The position numbers and the translations under genes are program-made. From Chitinophagales bacterium (lineage in GTDB: Bacteria; Bacteroidota; Bacteroidia; Chitinophagales; UBA2359), in contig JAHDDA010000110.1 in NCBI GenBank assembly GCA_020629595.1, positions 1 through 8,254 of the forward strand: 8,254 nucleotides of DNA, given 5' to 3'. This document shows positions 1-5,509 of this stretch, in pieces. Numbering within the stretch: position 1 is the stretch's first letter; every line of letters begins with the position of its first letter. The notes under the pieces were generated by a model. The model did not search any database and was not told the origin of the DNA. It saw nothing but the letters and a program-made list of their open reading frames with translations.

Positions 1-71
1 ATTGTTCTTATGCGTTCGTGGTGTTCTGGTGTTGCTTTCACTTGTTTTGATTTTTTATTATTATTAGACAT
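1..71 (-). CDS. 5' end of an unidentified gene running off the left edge
   Basis: An ATG at 71-69 on the minus strand opens a frame of 23 full codons that is still open at position 1. The visible peptide starts MSNNNKKSKQVKATPEHHER, a very hydrophilic, lysine-rich N-terminus with no signal peptide or membrane segment in the part shown. I do not recognise the family, and 23 residues are too few to assign one. Support for a real gene: an exact Bacteroidota -7 box (TATCTTTG) lies about 60 nt upstream, the gene has the same strand and direction as recJ, and the codons are A-rich like those of its neighbours. Oddity: the ATG lies in the 3' arm of a hairpin (66-85), so the start might instead be a later codon, or translation might be structure-controlled. 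It could be a short spurious frame; the missing downstream sequence would decide. Confidence 0.5.
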   Translation of the reverse strand, partial: MSNNNKKSKQVKATPEHHERIRT

Positions 72-85
72 AGCGTGCTACGTCT
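66..85 (-). promoter_or_regulatory. Hairpin enclosing the start codon of the left-edge gene
   Basis: On the minus strand the arms AGACGTAGC and GCTATGTCT are complementary over nine positions with one G-U pair, separated by only AC. In RNA about eight pairs could close over a 4-nt loop. The ATG at 71-69 lies within the 3' arm. There is no T-run after it, so it is not a canonical intrinsic terminator. It may hide the start codon, or it may be a dispersed intergenic palindrome into which the gene start happens to fall. One arm, GCTACGTCT on the plus strand, recurs in the terminator at 5471-5479. Confidence 0.5.
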
Positions 86-129
86 CTACTTGGTAAATCA
101 ACATTTCCCAAACTTCTCTAATTTATTTC

Positions 130-137
130 CAAAGATA
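130..137 (-). promoter_or_regulatory. Candidate -7 promoter element for the left-edge gene
   Basis: The minus strand reads TATCTTTG, an exact match to the Bacteroidota primary sigma -7 consensus TAnnTTTG. It is 58 nt upstream of the ATG at 71. The nearest upstream TTTG, on the far side within the heptamer tract, leaves a spacer of about 25 nt, longer than the usual 17-23, so the -33 element is not convincing. The same octamer precedes recJ. Confidence 0.45.
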
Positions 138-149
138 TAATTTCCCAAC

Positions 150-191
150 TTAACTCATCATTCAAAAATCAAAATTCATCACTCATAACTC
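150..191 (-). repeat. Degenerate 7-nt tandem repeat, six units, abutting the recJ stop
   Basis: Read on the minus strand from 191 down, the sequence falls into six consecutive 7-nt units, each starting with GA and ending in T or A; the first two are GAGTTAT and GAGTGAT, and the last is GAGTTAA. The tract begins inside the TGA stop codon of recJ (192-190) and covers 42 nt. Because the unit length is not a multiple of three, TGA or TAA recurs in all three forward frames. I see no stable hairpin in it, so it is not an obvious intrinsic terminator. Function unknown; it could be a slippage-derived repeat or a backup stop and end-of-transcript signal. Confidence 0.55.
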
Positions 192-1893
192 ACACCGAAG
201 CTTTTATATCTTTCACCTTTAACTGAAGCGATGTATTTCCGTTCCAAGTATTGGTATCTATTTGGTAGCAAATATCAAACTTTCCATTTTTAATAATATG
301 AATTTTATCAGCCATACCAAAACCAATACCGCCAATGGCTTGGCTTCCATTTTGACGAATATGTACTTTTAAATGTGTTTGGTCTTGCCCTACAACTTTA
401 GACCAGCCAGAATCTTCAACGCCTTTGCTCCAAAAAACAGGTCGCATATTACGAGGACCAAAAGGTGCCATTTGTTCAATTATATTAAAAAACTTAGGCG
501 TAATTTGTCGAATTTCCAATGGTGCATCAATTACAATTTCAGGAATAAGCATTTCGGGTTCAATGGTTCGGCTTACCACTTCTTCAAACTTTTGAATAAA
601 TCGTGGCAGTTGTTCTTCGGTCATTGTCATTCCTGCGGCGTATTTATGCCCACCAAATTGCAACATACAATCGGCACACTCGTGCAGGGCGTTGTAAATA
701 TCGAAACCTTTTACAGAACGTGCCGAACCAGCAATTTTTCCGTTAGAAGTAGTTAAAATAATGGTTGGTCGGTAGTAAGTTTCCATAACTCGTGAAGCCA
801 CAATGCCAATTACGCCTTTGTGCCAATGTGCTTGGTGTAAAACGGTTGTTTTTTTTTCAATTTGCTTAGGGTTTTGCTTAATAAAGTCTAAAGCCTCTAA
901 GGTTATTTGTTTATCAAGGCTTTGGCGTTCGGTATTATTGGTGTTTATGGCAACAGCTTTTGCAGTAGCTTCATCGGTTTCAGAAAGCAATAAATCAACA
1001 GCTTTGTTTCCTGTTTCCAAACGACCTGCGGCATTAATACGTGGTCCAATGGTAAAAACCACATCGGTTATGGTCATTTCTTTTTCAGTCATTTTGCTTA
1101 GTTCAATTAACTCTGCCAAACCTCTGCGTGGATTATTGTTAATTTTTTTCAAACCAAAATGAGCCATTGTTCTGTTTTCGCCCGTAATAGGCACAATATC
1201 AGAACCAATACTAACAGCCAATAAATCTAATTGTTTTTCTAAATAATCGAACGGAATACCATTGCGTTTTGAAAATGCCTGAATAAGTTTAAAACCTACA
1301 CCACAACCACATAATTCGTCATAAGGATACGTACAATCTTCTCTTTTAGCATCTAAAACGGCAACAGCTGGTGGCAATTCTTTGCCTGGTCGGTGATGAT
1401 CGCAAATAATAAAATCAATGCCTTTTTCTTTGGCATAAGCTACTTTTTCAATGGCTTTAACACCACAATCTAAGGCAATAATTAGCTTTACGCCTTCTTG
1501 CTCGGCTACATCAATTCCCTGAAAAGAAACGCCATAGCCTTCTTTATACCTATCGGGAATATAGTACATTATTTCGGAGTAAAACGATTTGAAAAAACCA
1601 TAAACCAGCGAAACTGCTGTTGTGCCATCTACATCATAATCGCCATAAATCATTAGTTTTTCGCCTTCTTCTAAAGCCGCTTCAATGCGGGCAACGGCTT
1701 TATCCATATCTTGCATTAAAAATGGGTCGTGTAAATGATCAAGCGATGGACGAAAATATTGTTTTGCTTCGTCGTAAGTTTCAATACCACGATTTACCAG
1801 TAATTCGCATAAGGTATGACTAACACCTAAGGCTTTTTGAAGTGTAGCAACTTTATTTTGGTCGGCGGGTTCGTAAAACCAACGATATTCCAT
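190..1893 (-). CDS. recJ: Single-stranded-DNA-specific 5'-3' exonuclease RecJ
   Basis: A 567-residue protein with the full RecJ layout and usual length. RecJ degrades single-stranded DNA 5' to 3' in the cytoplasm and acts in RecF-pathway recombination, mismatch repair and base excision repair. The N-terminal DHH phosphoesterase domain shows motif I GDYDVDG (84-90), motif II LDCG (141-144), the DHH motif (165-167) and the following SDIVPI (231-236); these aspartates and histidines bind two divalent metals. The DHHA1 domain has HKGVIGIVASR (358-368) and FGGHKYAAG (413-421). A C-terminal RecJ-type OB-fold segment lies at roughly 455-560. The ATG at 1893 is supported by the family N-terminus and by a TATCTTTG promoter box just upstream. 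It is divergent from the PKD lipoprotein gene and ends in the heptamer tract. Nothing in it looks broken. Confidence 0.97.
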   Translation of the reverse strand: MEYRWFYEPADQNKVATLQKALGVSHTLCELLVNRGIETYDEAKQYFRPSLDHLHDPFLMQDMDKAVARIEAALEEGEKLMIYGDYDVDGTTAVSLVYGFFKSFYSEIMYYIPDRYKEGYGVSFQGIDVAEQEGVKLIIALDCGVKAIEKVAYAKEKGIDFIICDHHRPGKELPPAVAVLDAKREDCTYPYDELCGCGVGFKLIQAFSKRNGIPFDYLEKQLDLLAVSIGSDIVPITGENRTMAHFGLKKINNNPRRGLAELIELSKMTEKEMTITDVVFTIGPRINAAGRLETGNKAVDLLLSETDEATAKAVAINTNNTERQSLDKQITLEALDFIKQNPKQIEKKTTVLHQAHWHKGVIGIVASRVMETYYRPTIILTTSNGKIAGSARSVKGFDIYNALHECADCMLQFGGHKYAAGMTMTEEQLPRFIQKFEEVVSRTIEPEMLIPEIVIDAPLEIRQITPKFFNIIEQMAPFGPRNMRPVFWSKGVEDSGWSKVVGQDQTHLKVHIRQNGSQAIGGIGFGMADKIHIIKNGKFDICYQIDTNTWNGNTSLQLKVKDIKASV

Positions 1894-1915
1894 TTTTTGT
1901 AGTTTATTATAAATT

Positions 1916-1923
1916 CAAAGATA
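1916..1923 (-). promoter_or_regulatory. Candidate -7 promoter element for recJ
   Basis: The minus strand carries TATCTTTG, an exact fit to TAnnTTTG, ending 22 nt before the recJ ATG. This would give a short leader of roughly 15 nt. I see no clear TTTG at the -33 distance, so the call rests on the -7 box and its position in the divergent gap. Confidence 0.5.
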
Positions 1924-1951
1924 CAACTATCCGTTTTAGAGTTTGTTAGTT

Positions 1952-1981
1952 TTTGAGTTCGGAAATTGATTTTTATATTTG
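1952..1981 (+). promoter_or_regulatory. Bacteroidota-type promoter for the PKD lipoprotein gene
   Basis: TTTG at 1952-1955 and TATATTTG at 1974-1981 match the -33 and TAnnTTTG -7 elements with an 18-nt spacer, within the known range. Transcription would start at about 1986-1990, leaving a leader of roughly 15 nt before the ATG at 2002. It is the best-formed promoter in the window. Confidence 0.65.
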
Positions 1982-2001
1982 GAGGCTTAAAAGTATTTTT
2001 T

Positions 2002-2337
2002 ATGAATAATAGAATTAAATTGTTGATGGTTTTTAGTTTGGCTTTTTGCCTATTTTCTTGTGGCAAAGATGATGATGGTGAAACCTTAACAGCTCCTGTT
2101 GCTAATTTTAATATTGAAAATAATAATTGTACTTTTCCTTGTGATGTAAGTTTTACCAGCACAACTATTGGCGAAAATGTTACGCTTCAATGGGATTTTG
2201 GTGATGGTGGCTCTAGCTTAGAAGAAGCTCCAACACATACTTATACCGATAAAGGAACTTATACCGTAACCTTAAATGCCCAAAACGATGCTGGTTTTAA
2301 TCAGATAAAAAAGGATGTTACTATTTTGGAGAACTAA
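2002..2337 (+). CDS. Small lipoprotein with a single PKD domain
   Basis: A 111-residue protein, the only convincing plus-strand gene here. Residues 1-19 form a lipoprotein signal peptide: a basic NNRIK start, a hydrophobic core, then the lipobox LFSC with the lipidated cysteine at position 20. The residues after it, GKDDD, put lysine at +3 and acids at +4 and +5, as in the Bacteroidota lipoprotein surface-export signal, so the mature protein may face outwards on the outer membrane. One PKD domain (about 33-108) shows the signature WDFGDGG (64-70), then HTY (79-81) and GTYTVTLNA (85-93). C43 and C47 could form a disulfide. PKD modules are Ig-like folds that mediate protein or carbohydrate contacts; no catalytic domain is present, so the partner is unknown. 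A TTG 12 codons upstream is in frame, but the ATG gives a proper signal peptide and fits the promoter. Confidence 0.85.
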   Translation: MNNRIKLLMVFSLAFCLFSCGKDDDGETLTAPVANFNIENNNCTFPCDVSFTSTTIGENVTLQWDFGDGGSSLEEAPTHTYTDKGTYTVTLNAQNDAGFNQIKKDVTILEN

Positions 2338-2340
2338 GTG

Positions 2341-2370
2341 CCAACAAACAATTAATTATAAGTTGGTTTT
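2341..2370 (+). terminator. Possible weak terminator after the PKD lipoprotein gene
   Basis: CCAAC (2341-2345) can pair with GTTGG (2362-2366) around a 16-nt AT-rich loop and is followed by TTTT (2367-2370). It starts 3 nt after the lipoprotein stop, in the 50-nt gap to the convergent kinase gene. The stem is only 5 bp and the loop is long, so it may be weak or fortuitous. Confidence 0.3.
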
Positions 2371-2387
2371 AAGCTTATTTACTTATT

Positions 2388-3902
2388 TTACGAAGGCAAG
2401 CTAAAGGTAAATTCAATAGAAGTTCCTAGTGGAATATTATTTTCTTCTAAATCTGTAATATTAACATCAATGGGGTGTTTGGGATTTTGAAGATTGAGTA
2501 GGCTAATTCTTTCATCTATCATTTTAATTGCTAAAGATTTGTGTTTCTTTTTTATATGATCACTAAACTTCCTGCCTACTCCATTGTCTTTAATCTCGCA
2601 AATTAATAATTTATTATTCTTTTTTATATTAATCTGCAATTCAGGGTAACGATTGGGAAAGTTCTCTGCAAGAGGGCGTAAACCATGCCATATTGCATTT
2701 TCAATAAATGGTTGAAATAATAAAGGAGGAATATGAACTGAGTTCAATTCAATATTTTCATCAATATTCCTAATAAATTTGAAATGACGATTAAAGCGTT
2801 CGGTTTCTAAAGAAATGTATAAATCTAAGGTTCTAAATTCTTCTGCTAAACTAACTTTATTTGCTCTTGAATGTTCCAAAATAGATCGTAACAAGGAAGT
2901 AAATTTGGTTAAGTACACTTCTACTTTATCAACATTATGCGTTAAAACCATTAGTTTTAATGTATTCAGGCTATTAAATATAAAGTGTGGATTCATTTGA
3001 GATCGTAAAGCATTTACCTTAGTTTCGCTAAGTCGTTTTTCAAAATGATTAATTAACTCTTGTTCTTGTTGTTGTTTTATTTTCTTTTGTTGTGCTTCTA
3101 GCTTATCTTGTAATTCAAATTTAAGTTTTGTTTGTTCTTTACTCAGTTTTTCTAATTTTAAGATATAATTTTCTTTTGCATCGTTGTATTCTTTGTAGGT
3201 TATATACTCTCGATAGCCTAAGCCAGTAAGAAATATTAAAATTTCTAGTAAACAGCAAACCGACAATACTTTTGTAGAATTGAAAGGAGTAATACAAAAT
3301 AGATATTCGCAAAATGAAAATTGAGTAGTGCCAAAAAACAACACTAAAGAACCAATATAAATAAAAATGATAAGTGCATTTATATGCTTATAAACAATAA
3401 TAAAAATAGGCGTAATAATAAATAAACCAAGTGTGTTTGAAAATATGTGAGCAGCTTCGAATAAACGGGGAAAACCTAACAGCAATAAAAAACCAATAAC
3501 CAAAATGTGTACAGAAAAATAAATAATATTATACCTCAATATTTTATACCCCAAAGCTATTTCATCTTTTTTATTAATAAAAAACCAAACAAAAATGAAA
3601 TAAAAAACGGTTAAAATAGGTAAACAAAAAAGGTAAAATATTTTTTTGACAGGAATAGAAAGATAAGCACTATTAAAAAAATTGGTAAAATAAATTTCGT
3701 TATGACTAAAACAGAAAATAGCCGACACAAAAATATAAGCACTATATATGAGGTAAATTTTATCTCTACGTGTAAAGAAACGCAATAGCACATAAAGAAA
3801 AAAAATGGTGTAAGCACCCGAAACAAACCAAAAAAAAGCAATATCTGAATTAGAAATTACAGCTTTATTAGAAATTTGTAAAATGTAATTGGCTGGAAAC
3901 AC
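2388..3902 (-). CDS. Seven-TM sensor histidine kinase of the LytS/YehU (His_kinase) type
   Basis: A 504-residue inner-membrane kinase expected to phosphorylate the LytTR regulator encoded directly upstream. The N-terminal half (about 21-229) is a run of about seven hydrophobic segments rich in Phe, Ile and Tyr, resembling 7TMR-DISM sensor regions but without the usual extra extracytoplasmic sensor domain; only short loops face outside. A Lys/Glu/Gln-rich coiled coil (about 232-295) leads to the kinase core: QMNPHFIFNSLN with the likely phospho-accepting His306, the N box PFIENAIWHG (398-407) and the G1 box DNGVGR (439-444). The usual GLGL-like second glycine box is replaced by SLAIKMIDERI (456-466), which could alter ATP binding. 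The GTG start at 3902 lies 2 nt after the regulator's stop, implying translational coupling; no in-frame ATG occurs before Met303, and a stop at 3923-3921 limits the frame upstream. Ligand unknown. Confidence 0.9.
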   Translation of the reverse strand: MFPANYILQISNKAVISNSDIAFFWFVSGAYTIFFLYVLLRFFTRRDKIYLIYSAYIFVSAIFCFSHNEIYFTNFFNSAYLSIPVKKIFYLFCLPILTVFYFIFVWFFINKKDEIALGYKILRYNIIYFSVHILVIGFLLLLGFPRLFEAAHIFSNTLGLFIITPIFIIVYKHINALIIFIYIGSLVLFFGTTQFSFCEYLFCITPFNSTKVLSVCCLLEILIFLTGLGYREYITYKEYNDAKENYILKLEKLSKEQTKLKFELQDKLEAQQKKIKQQQEQELINHFEKRLSETKVNALRSQMNPHFIFNSLNTLKLMVLTHNVDKVEVYLTKFTSLLRSILEHSRANKVSLAEEFRTLDLYISLETERFNRHFKFIRNIDENIELNSVHIPPLLFQPFIENAIWHGLRPLAENFPNRYPELQINIKKNNKLLICEIKDNGVGRKFSDHIKKKHKSLAIKMIDERISLLNLQNPKHPIDVNITDLEENNIPLGTSIEFTFSLPS

Positions 3903-3904
3903 AG

Positions 3905-4675
3905 CTAAATGTTTAATCTTTCAGAAAGTGGTTTTTTATTAATTTTTGAAACAGGAACTTTAACTCCTTCGCCTAAAGTTACAAATAAACCATCGATAGT
4001 AATAAATGAATCAACAAAATCTAAGTTTACTAAGTACGAACGGTGGGTTTTGAAAAAATTATCATTATCTAAAAGCATACTTACATAATGACCAATATTT
4101 TTCCCCATTAAAATTTTTTCGTTCTTTGTTGTGTAAGTGTAAGAACATTCGGCATCTGCCTCTATATACAAAATTTCTTCTACGTTAATGAATTTGTATC
4201 CACTTAAAACGGCATAAGGCACTTTTTTAATCCCCTCATTGGTAGTAGTTTCTATAGTTTTTTGTTCTATTATTTTATGTAGTTCTTTATATCTATTGTA
4301 AGTATTTGTAAGATTTCTTTGAGTTTTTACTTTACTCATAGCACGCATCAAATCATCGGCGGCAAGTGGTTTTAGCAAATAATCAATAGCAGTAGTTTTA
4401 AAGGCTTTTATGGCGTGTTCGGCATGGGCTGTTAAAAATACCACCTCATAATTATAAGGTGGATACTTTTTTAGTAAATCAAAACCACTTTCATTGGTCA
4501 TATTAATATCCAACAAAACCACATCTGCTTCGTGTTCTTCTATGAGTGCAATAGCCTTATCAATAGTTTTTGCTTTTCCAGCCAACCGAAAATCAGGGCA
4601 ATAACGTTCCAGCATAATTTCGGATAGGGCTAAACTATTATCTTCATCATCGATAATAACAACTTTGTAATTCAT
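3905..4675 (-). CDS. LytTR-family DNA-binding response regulator
   Basis: A 256-residue cytoplasmic regulator of the LytR/AlgR type, full length for the family. The receiver domain (about 1-122) has the acidic pocket D9-D10-E11, the phospho-acceptor D56 in LLDINM, T82 and the switch lysine K102 in LLKP. After a charged linker (about 123-150), the LytTR DNA-binding domain (about 155-253) shows the typical VEEILYIEADAECSYT (165-180) and FFKTHRSYLVNL (207-218) segments. It is the first gene of a two-gene operon with the sensor kinase, which starts 2 nt after its stop. Its leader holds a possible hairpin, and CCAAC-containing elements lie near both ends of the operon. No target gene is evident; LytTR regulators commonly control envelope genes, but linking it to the polysaccharide genes here would be guesswork. 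Confidence 0.95.
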   Translation of the reverse strand: MNYKVVIIDDEDNSLALSEIMLERYCPDFRLAGKAKTIDKAIALIEEHEADVVLLDINMTNESGFDLLKKYPPYNYEVVFLTAHAEHAIKAFKTTAIDYLLKPLAADDLMRAMSKVKTQRNLTNTYNRYKELHKIIEQKTIETTTNEGIKKVPYAVLSGYKFINVEEILYIEADAECSYTYTTKNEKILMGKNIGHYVSMLLDNDNFFKTHRSYLVNLDFVDSFITIDGLFVTLGEGVKVPVSKINKKPLSERLNI

Positions 4676-4705
4676 GGTATAAAGGGGTTTAATAATGGAT
4701 AAATA

Positions 4706-4727
4706 CCAACAAATAATTCATTTGTGG
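4706..4727 (-). promoter_or_regulatory. Imperfect inverted repeat in the regulator leader
   Basis: CCAACAAAT and ATTTGTGG pair as an 8-bp stem with one bulged A around a 5-nt loop, about 30 nt upstream of the response-regulator ATG. It could be an RNA hairpin in the leader or a dyad operator for autoregulation by the LytTR protein. LytTR proteins usually bind direct rather than inverted repeats, which weakens the second reading. There is no T-run directly after it on either strand, so it is not a terminator. Confidence 0.3.
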
Positions 4728-4773
4728 AACTTTTGTAAAATACGAATTTTAAAACTCTAAGTTACAAATAGTA

Positions 4774-4781
4774 GAAAGATA
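4774..4781 (-). promoter_or_regulatory. Weak candidate -7 element for the two-component operon
   Basis: The minus strand reads TATCTTTC, seven of eight positions of a TAnnTTTG box and identical to the recJ box except for the final base. It would place the start of transcription about 90 nt before the ATG at 4675, so the leader hairpin at 4706-4727 would be transcribed. A TTG about 22 nt upstream is a marginal -33 element inside the preceding terminator. No better match was seen in the 205-nt gap. Confidence 0.25.
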
Positions 4782-4794
4782 TAGAGAAATGTTT

Positions 4795-4815
4795 AAAAAG
4801 TGCCAACACTTCTTA
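4795..4815 (-). terminator. Intrinsic terminator after the YcxB-like gene
   Basis: On the minus strand AAGAAGTG and CACTTTTT form an 8-bp stem (one G-U pair) around the tetraloop TTGG, running into a T-tract at 4799-4795. It is about 65 nt after the stop of the YcxB-like gene. The G-U pair becomes an A-C mismatch on the plus strand, so it fits minus-strand transcription, insulating the two-component operon from the gene before it. Confidence 0.5.
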
Positions 4816-4880
4816 CTTACTTCAAGGTAAAGTAGGTTATTTTTCTCTTTTAGATTGAATATAGGTTTAACTATATTATG

Positions 4881-5417
4881 TTATTTCCAGATCCAATTAG
4901 TTTCATCTGAAAAACTAACTTTTCGTTCTTCAAAATATTTTTTAAATTCATTTATATTCTTTACAGCTTCTTTGGGAATTATTACTCCTTTTCCAATTTT
5001 TGTATCTATTAAAAAAATGTCATTCAAATCTATAAGTGTTTCAATTGCTTCTATTTTAAGTTTTTCTTCACCAAATTCGTCTTCAACACTCACATAATTT
5101 TCATTCAAACTTAATATCTGATTTTTTTCAAACTGATTGCCAAACTGTTCTTTTACAAAATTACGATACTTATTTTTTTGCTTTTTGGCTAGTGTTTTAG
5201 TTACAAAAAATAGCCAAAATGATGCTAATATTAAGAATATGATTGAAACAACTATATTATCTTTTACAATTATGAAATAAACAGATAGTATTAACCAAAT
5301 AAATGGAAATGCCCATTTAAGTATATTTCTTTGCCTTAGAAACTGCTTGGATTTTGAAGCAATAAATAATTGATATTTTAGTATATTTTCTTCTTTTATA
5401 TTGTATTCAATTTTCAT
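4881..5417 (-). CDS. YcxB-like two-TM membrane protein
   Basis: A 178-residue predicted inner-membrane protein of unknown function. After an N-terminal segment beginning MKIEYNIKEENILKYQ come two adjacent hydrophobic helices (about 33-51 and 55-74), a basic stretch (74-87), and a cytoplasmic C-terminal domain (about 95-165) that resembles the YcxB-like family: ILSLNENYVSVED, an acidic GEEKLKIEAIE, then FLIDTKIGKGVIIPKEAV. I assign the family from this pattern, not from a search. An in-frame ATG ten codons upstream (5447) would give 188 residues, but it directly abuts the T-tract of the ugd terminator, leaving no room for a leader; the ATG at 5417 has an A-rich upstream region and the family-like N-terminus, so I prefer it. 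It is followed by its own terminator and has no obvious functional link to its neighbours. Confidence 0.75.
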   Translation of the reverse strand: MKIEYNIKEENILKYQLFIASKSKQFLRQRNILKWAFPFIWLILSVYFIIVKDNIVVSIIFLILASFWLFFVTKTLAKKQKNKYRNFVKEQFGNQFEKNQILSLNENYVSVEDEFGEEKLKIEAIETLIDLNDIFLIDTKIGKGVIIPKEAVKNINEFKKYFEERKVSFSDETNWIWK

Positions 5418-5448
5418 CTTAACAGTCGTATTTTTTGCTAATTTCATA

Positions 5449-5484
5449 AAAAAAGACGTAACAAATTAATGCTACGTCTTTTTT
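5449..5484 (-). terminator. Strong intrinsic terminator after ugd
   Basis: A perfect 12-bp inverted repeat, AAAAAAGACGTA (5449-5460) against TACGTCTTTTTT (5473-5484), with a 12-nt loop. On the minus strand it starts 26 nt after the ugd stop and ends in a T-tract that touches the alternative ATG at 5447. The A/T runs on both sides make it potentially bidirectional, but both flanking genes are on the minus strand. It shares GCTACGTCT with the hairpin at 66-85. Confidence 0.85.
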
Positions 5485-5509
5485 AAGATTTATTTATCTT
5501 GAAAGCAGT

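Noticed and set aside
373..1823. Plus-strand open frames opposite recJ (373-756, 803-1162, 1620-1823)
   Set aside because: They are antisense to a fully conserved recJ and encode nothing recognisable.
1966..2001. TTG start for the PKD lipoprotein, 12 codons upstream
   Set aside because: It would place the start upstream of, or within, the -7 promoter box and spoil the signal peptide; the ATG at 2002 fits both.
1827..2162. 111-codon minus-strand open frame across the recJ-lipoprotein gap
   Set aside because: It overlaps the start of recJ and the first half of the lipoprotein gene, both with clear domains and promoters; its product has no recognisable motif and low-complexity composition.
3611..3841. 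76-codon minus-strand frame inside the kinase membrane region
   Set aside because: It is hydrophobic only because it is a shifted reading of AT-rich membrane-helix codons.
2388..4675. Recent horizontal gain of the two-component operon based on its very AT-rich membrane half
   Set aside because: The AT bias follows from Phe/Ile/Tyr/Leu codons in membrane helices; no integrase, tRNA or insertion-sequence ends are present.
4790..4806. TTGGCAC on the minus strand as a sigma-54 -24 element
   Set aside because: No TTGC-like -12 element at the required spacing; the motif is better explained as the loop and 3' arm of the terminator hairpin.
4855..5097. 80-codon plus-strand frame opposite the YcxB-like gene
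   Set aside because: Ser/Phe/Ile-rich antisense reading; the minus strand holds a family-like protein with two clean membrane helices.
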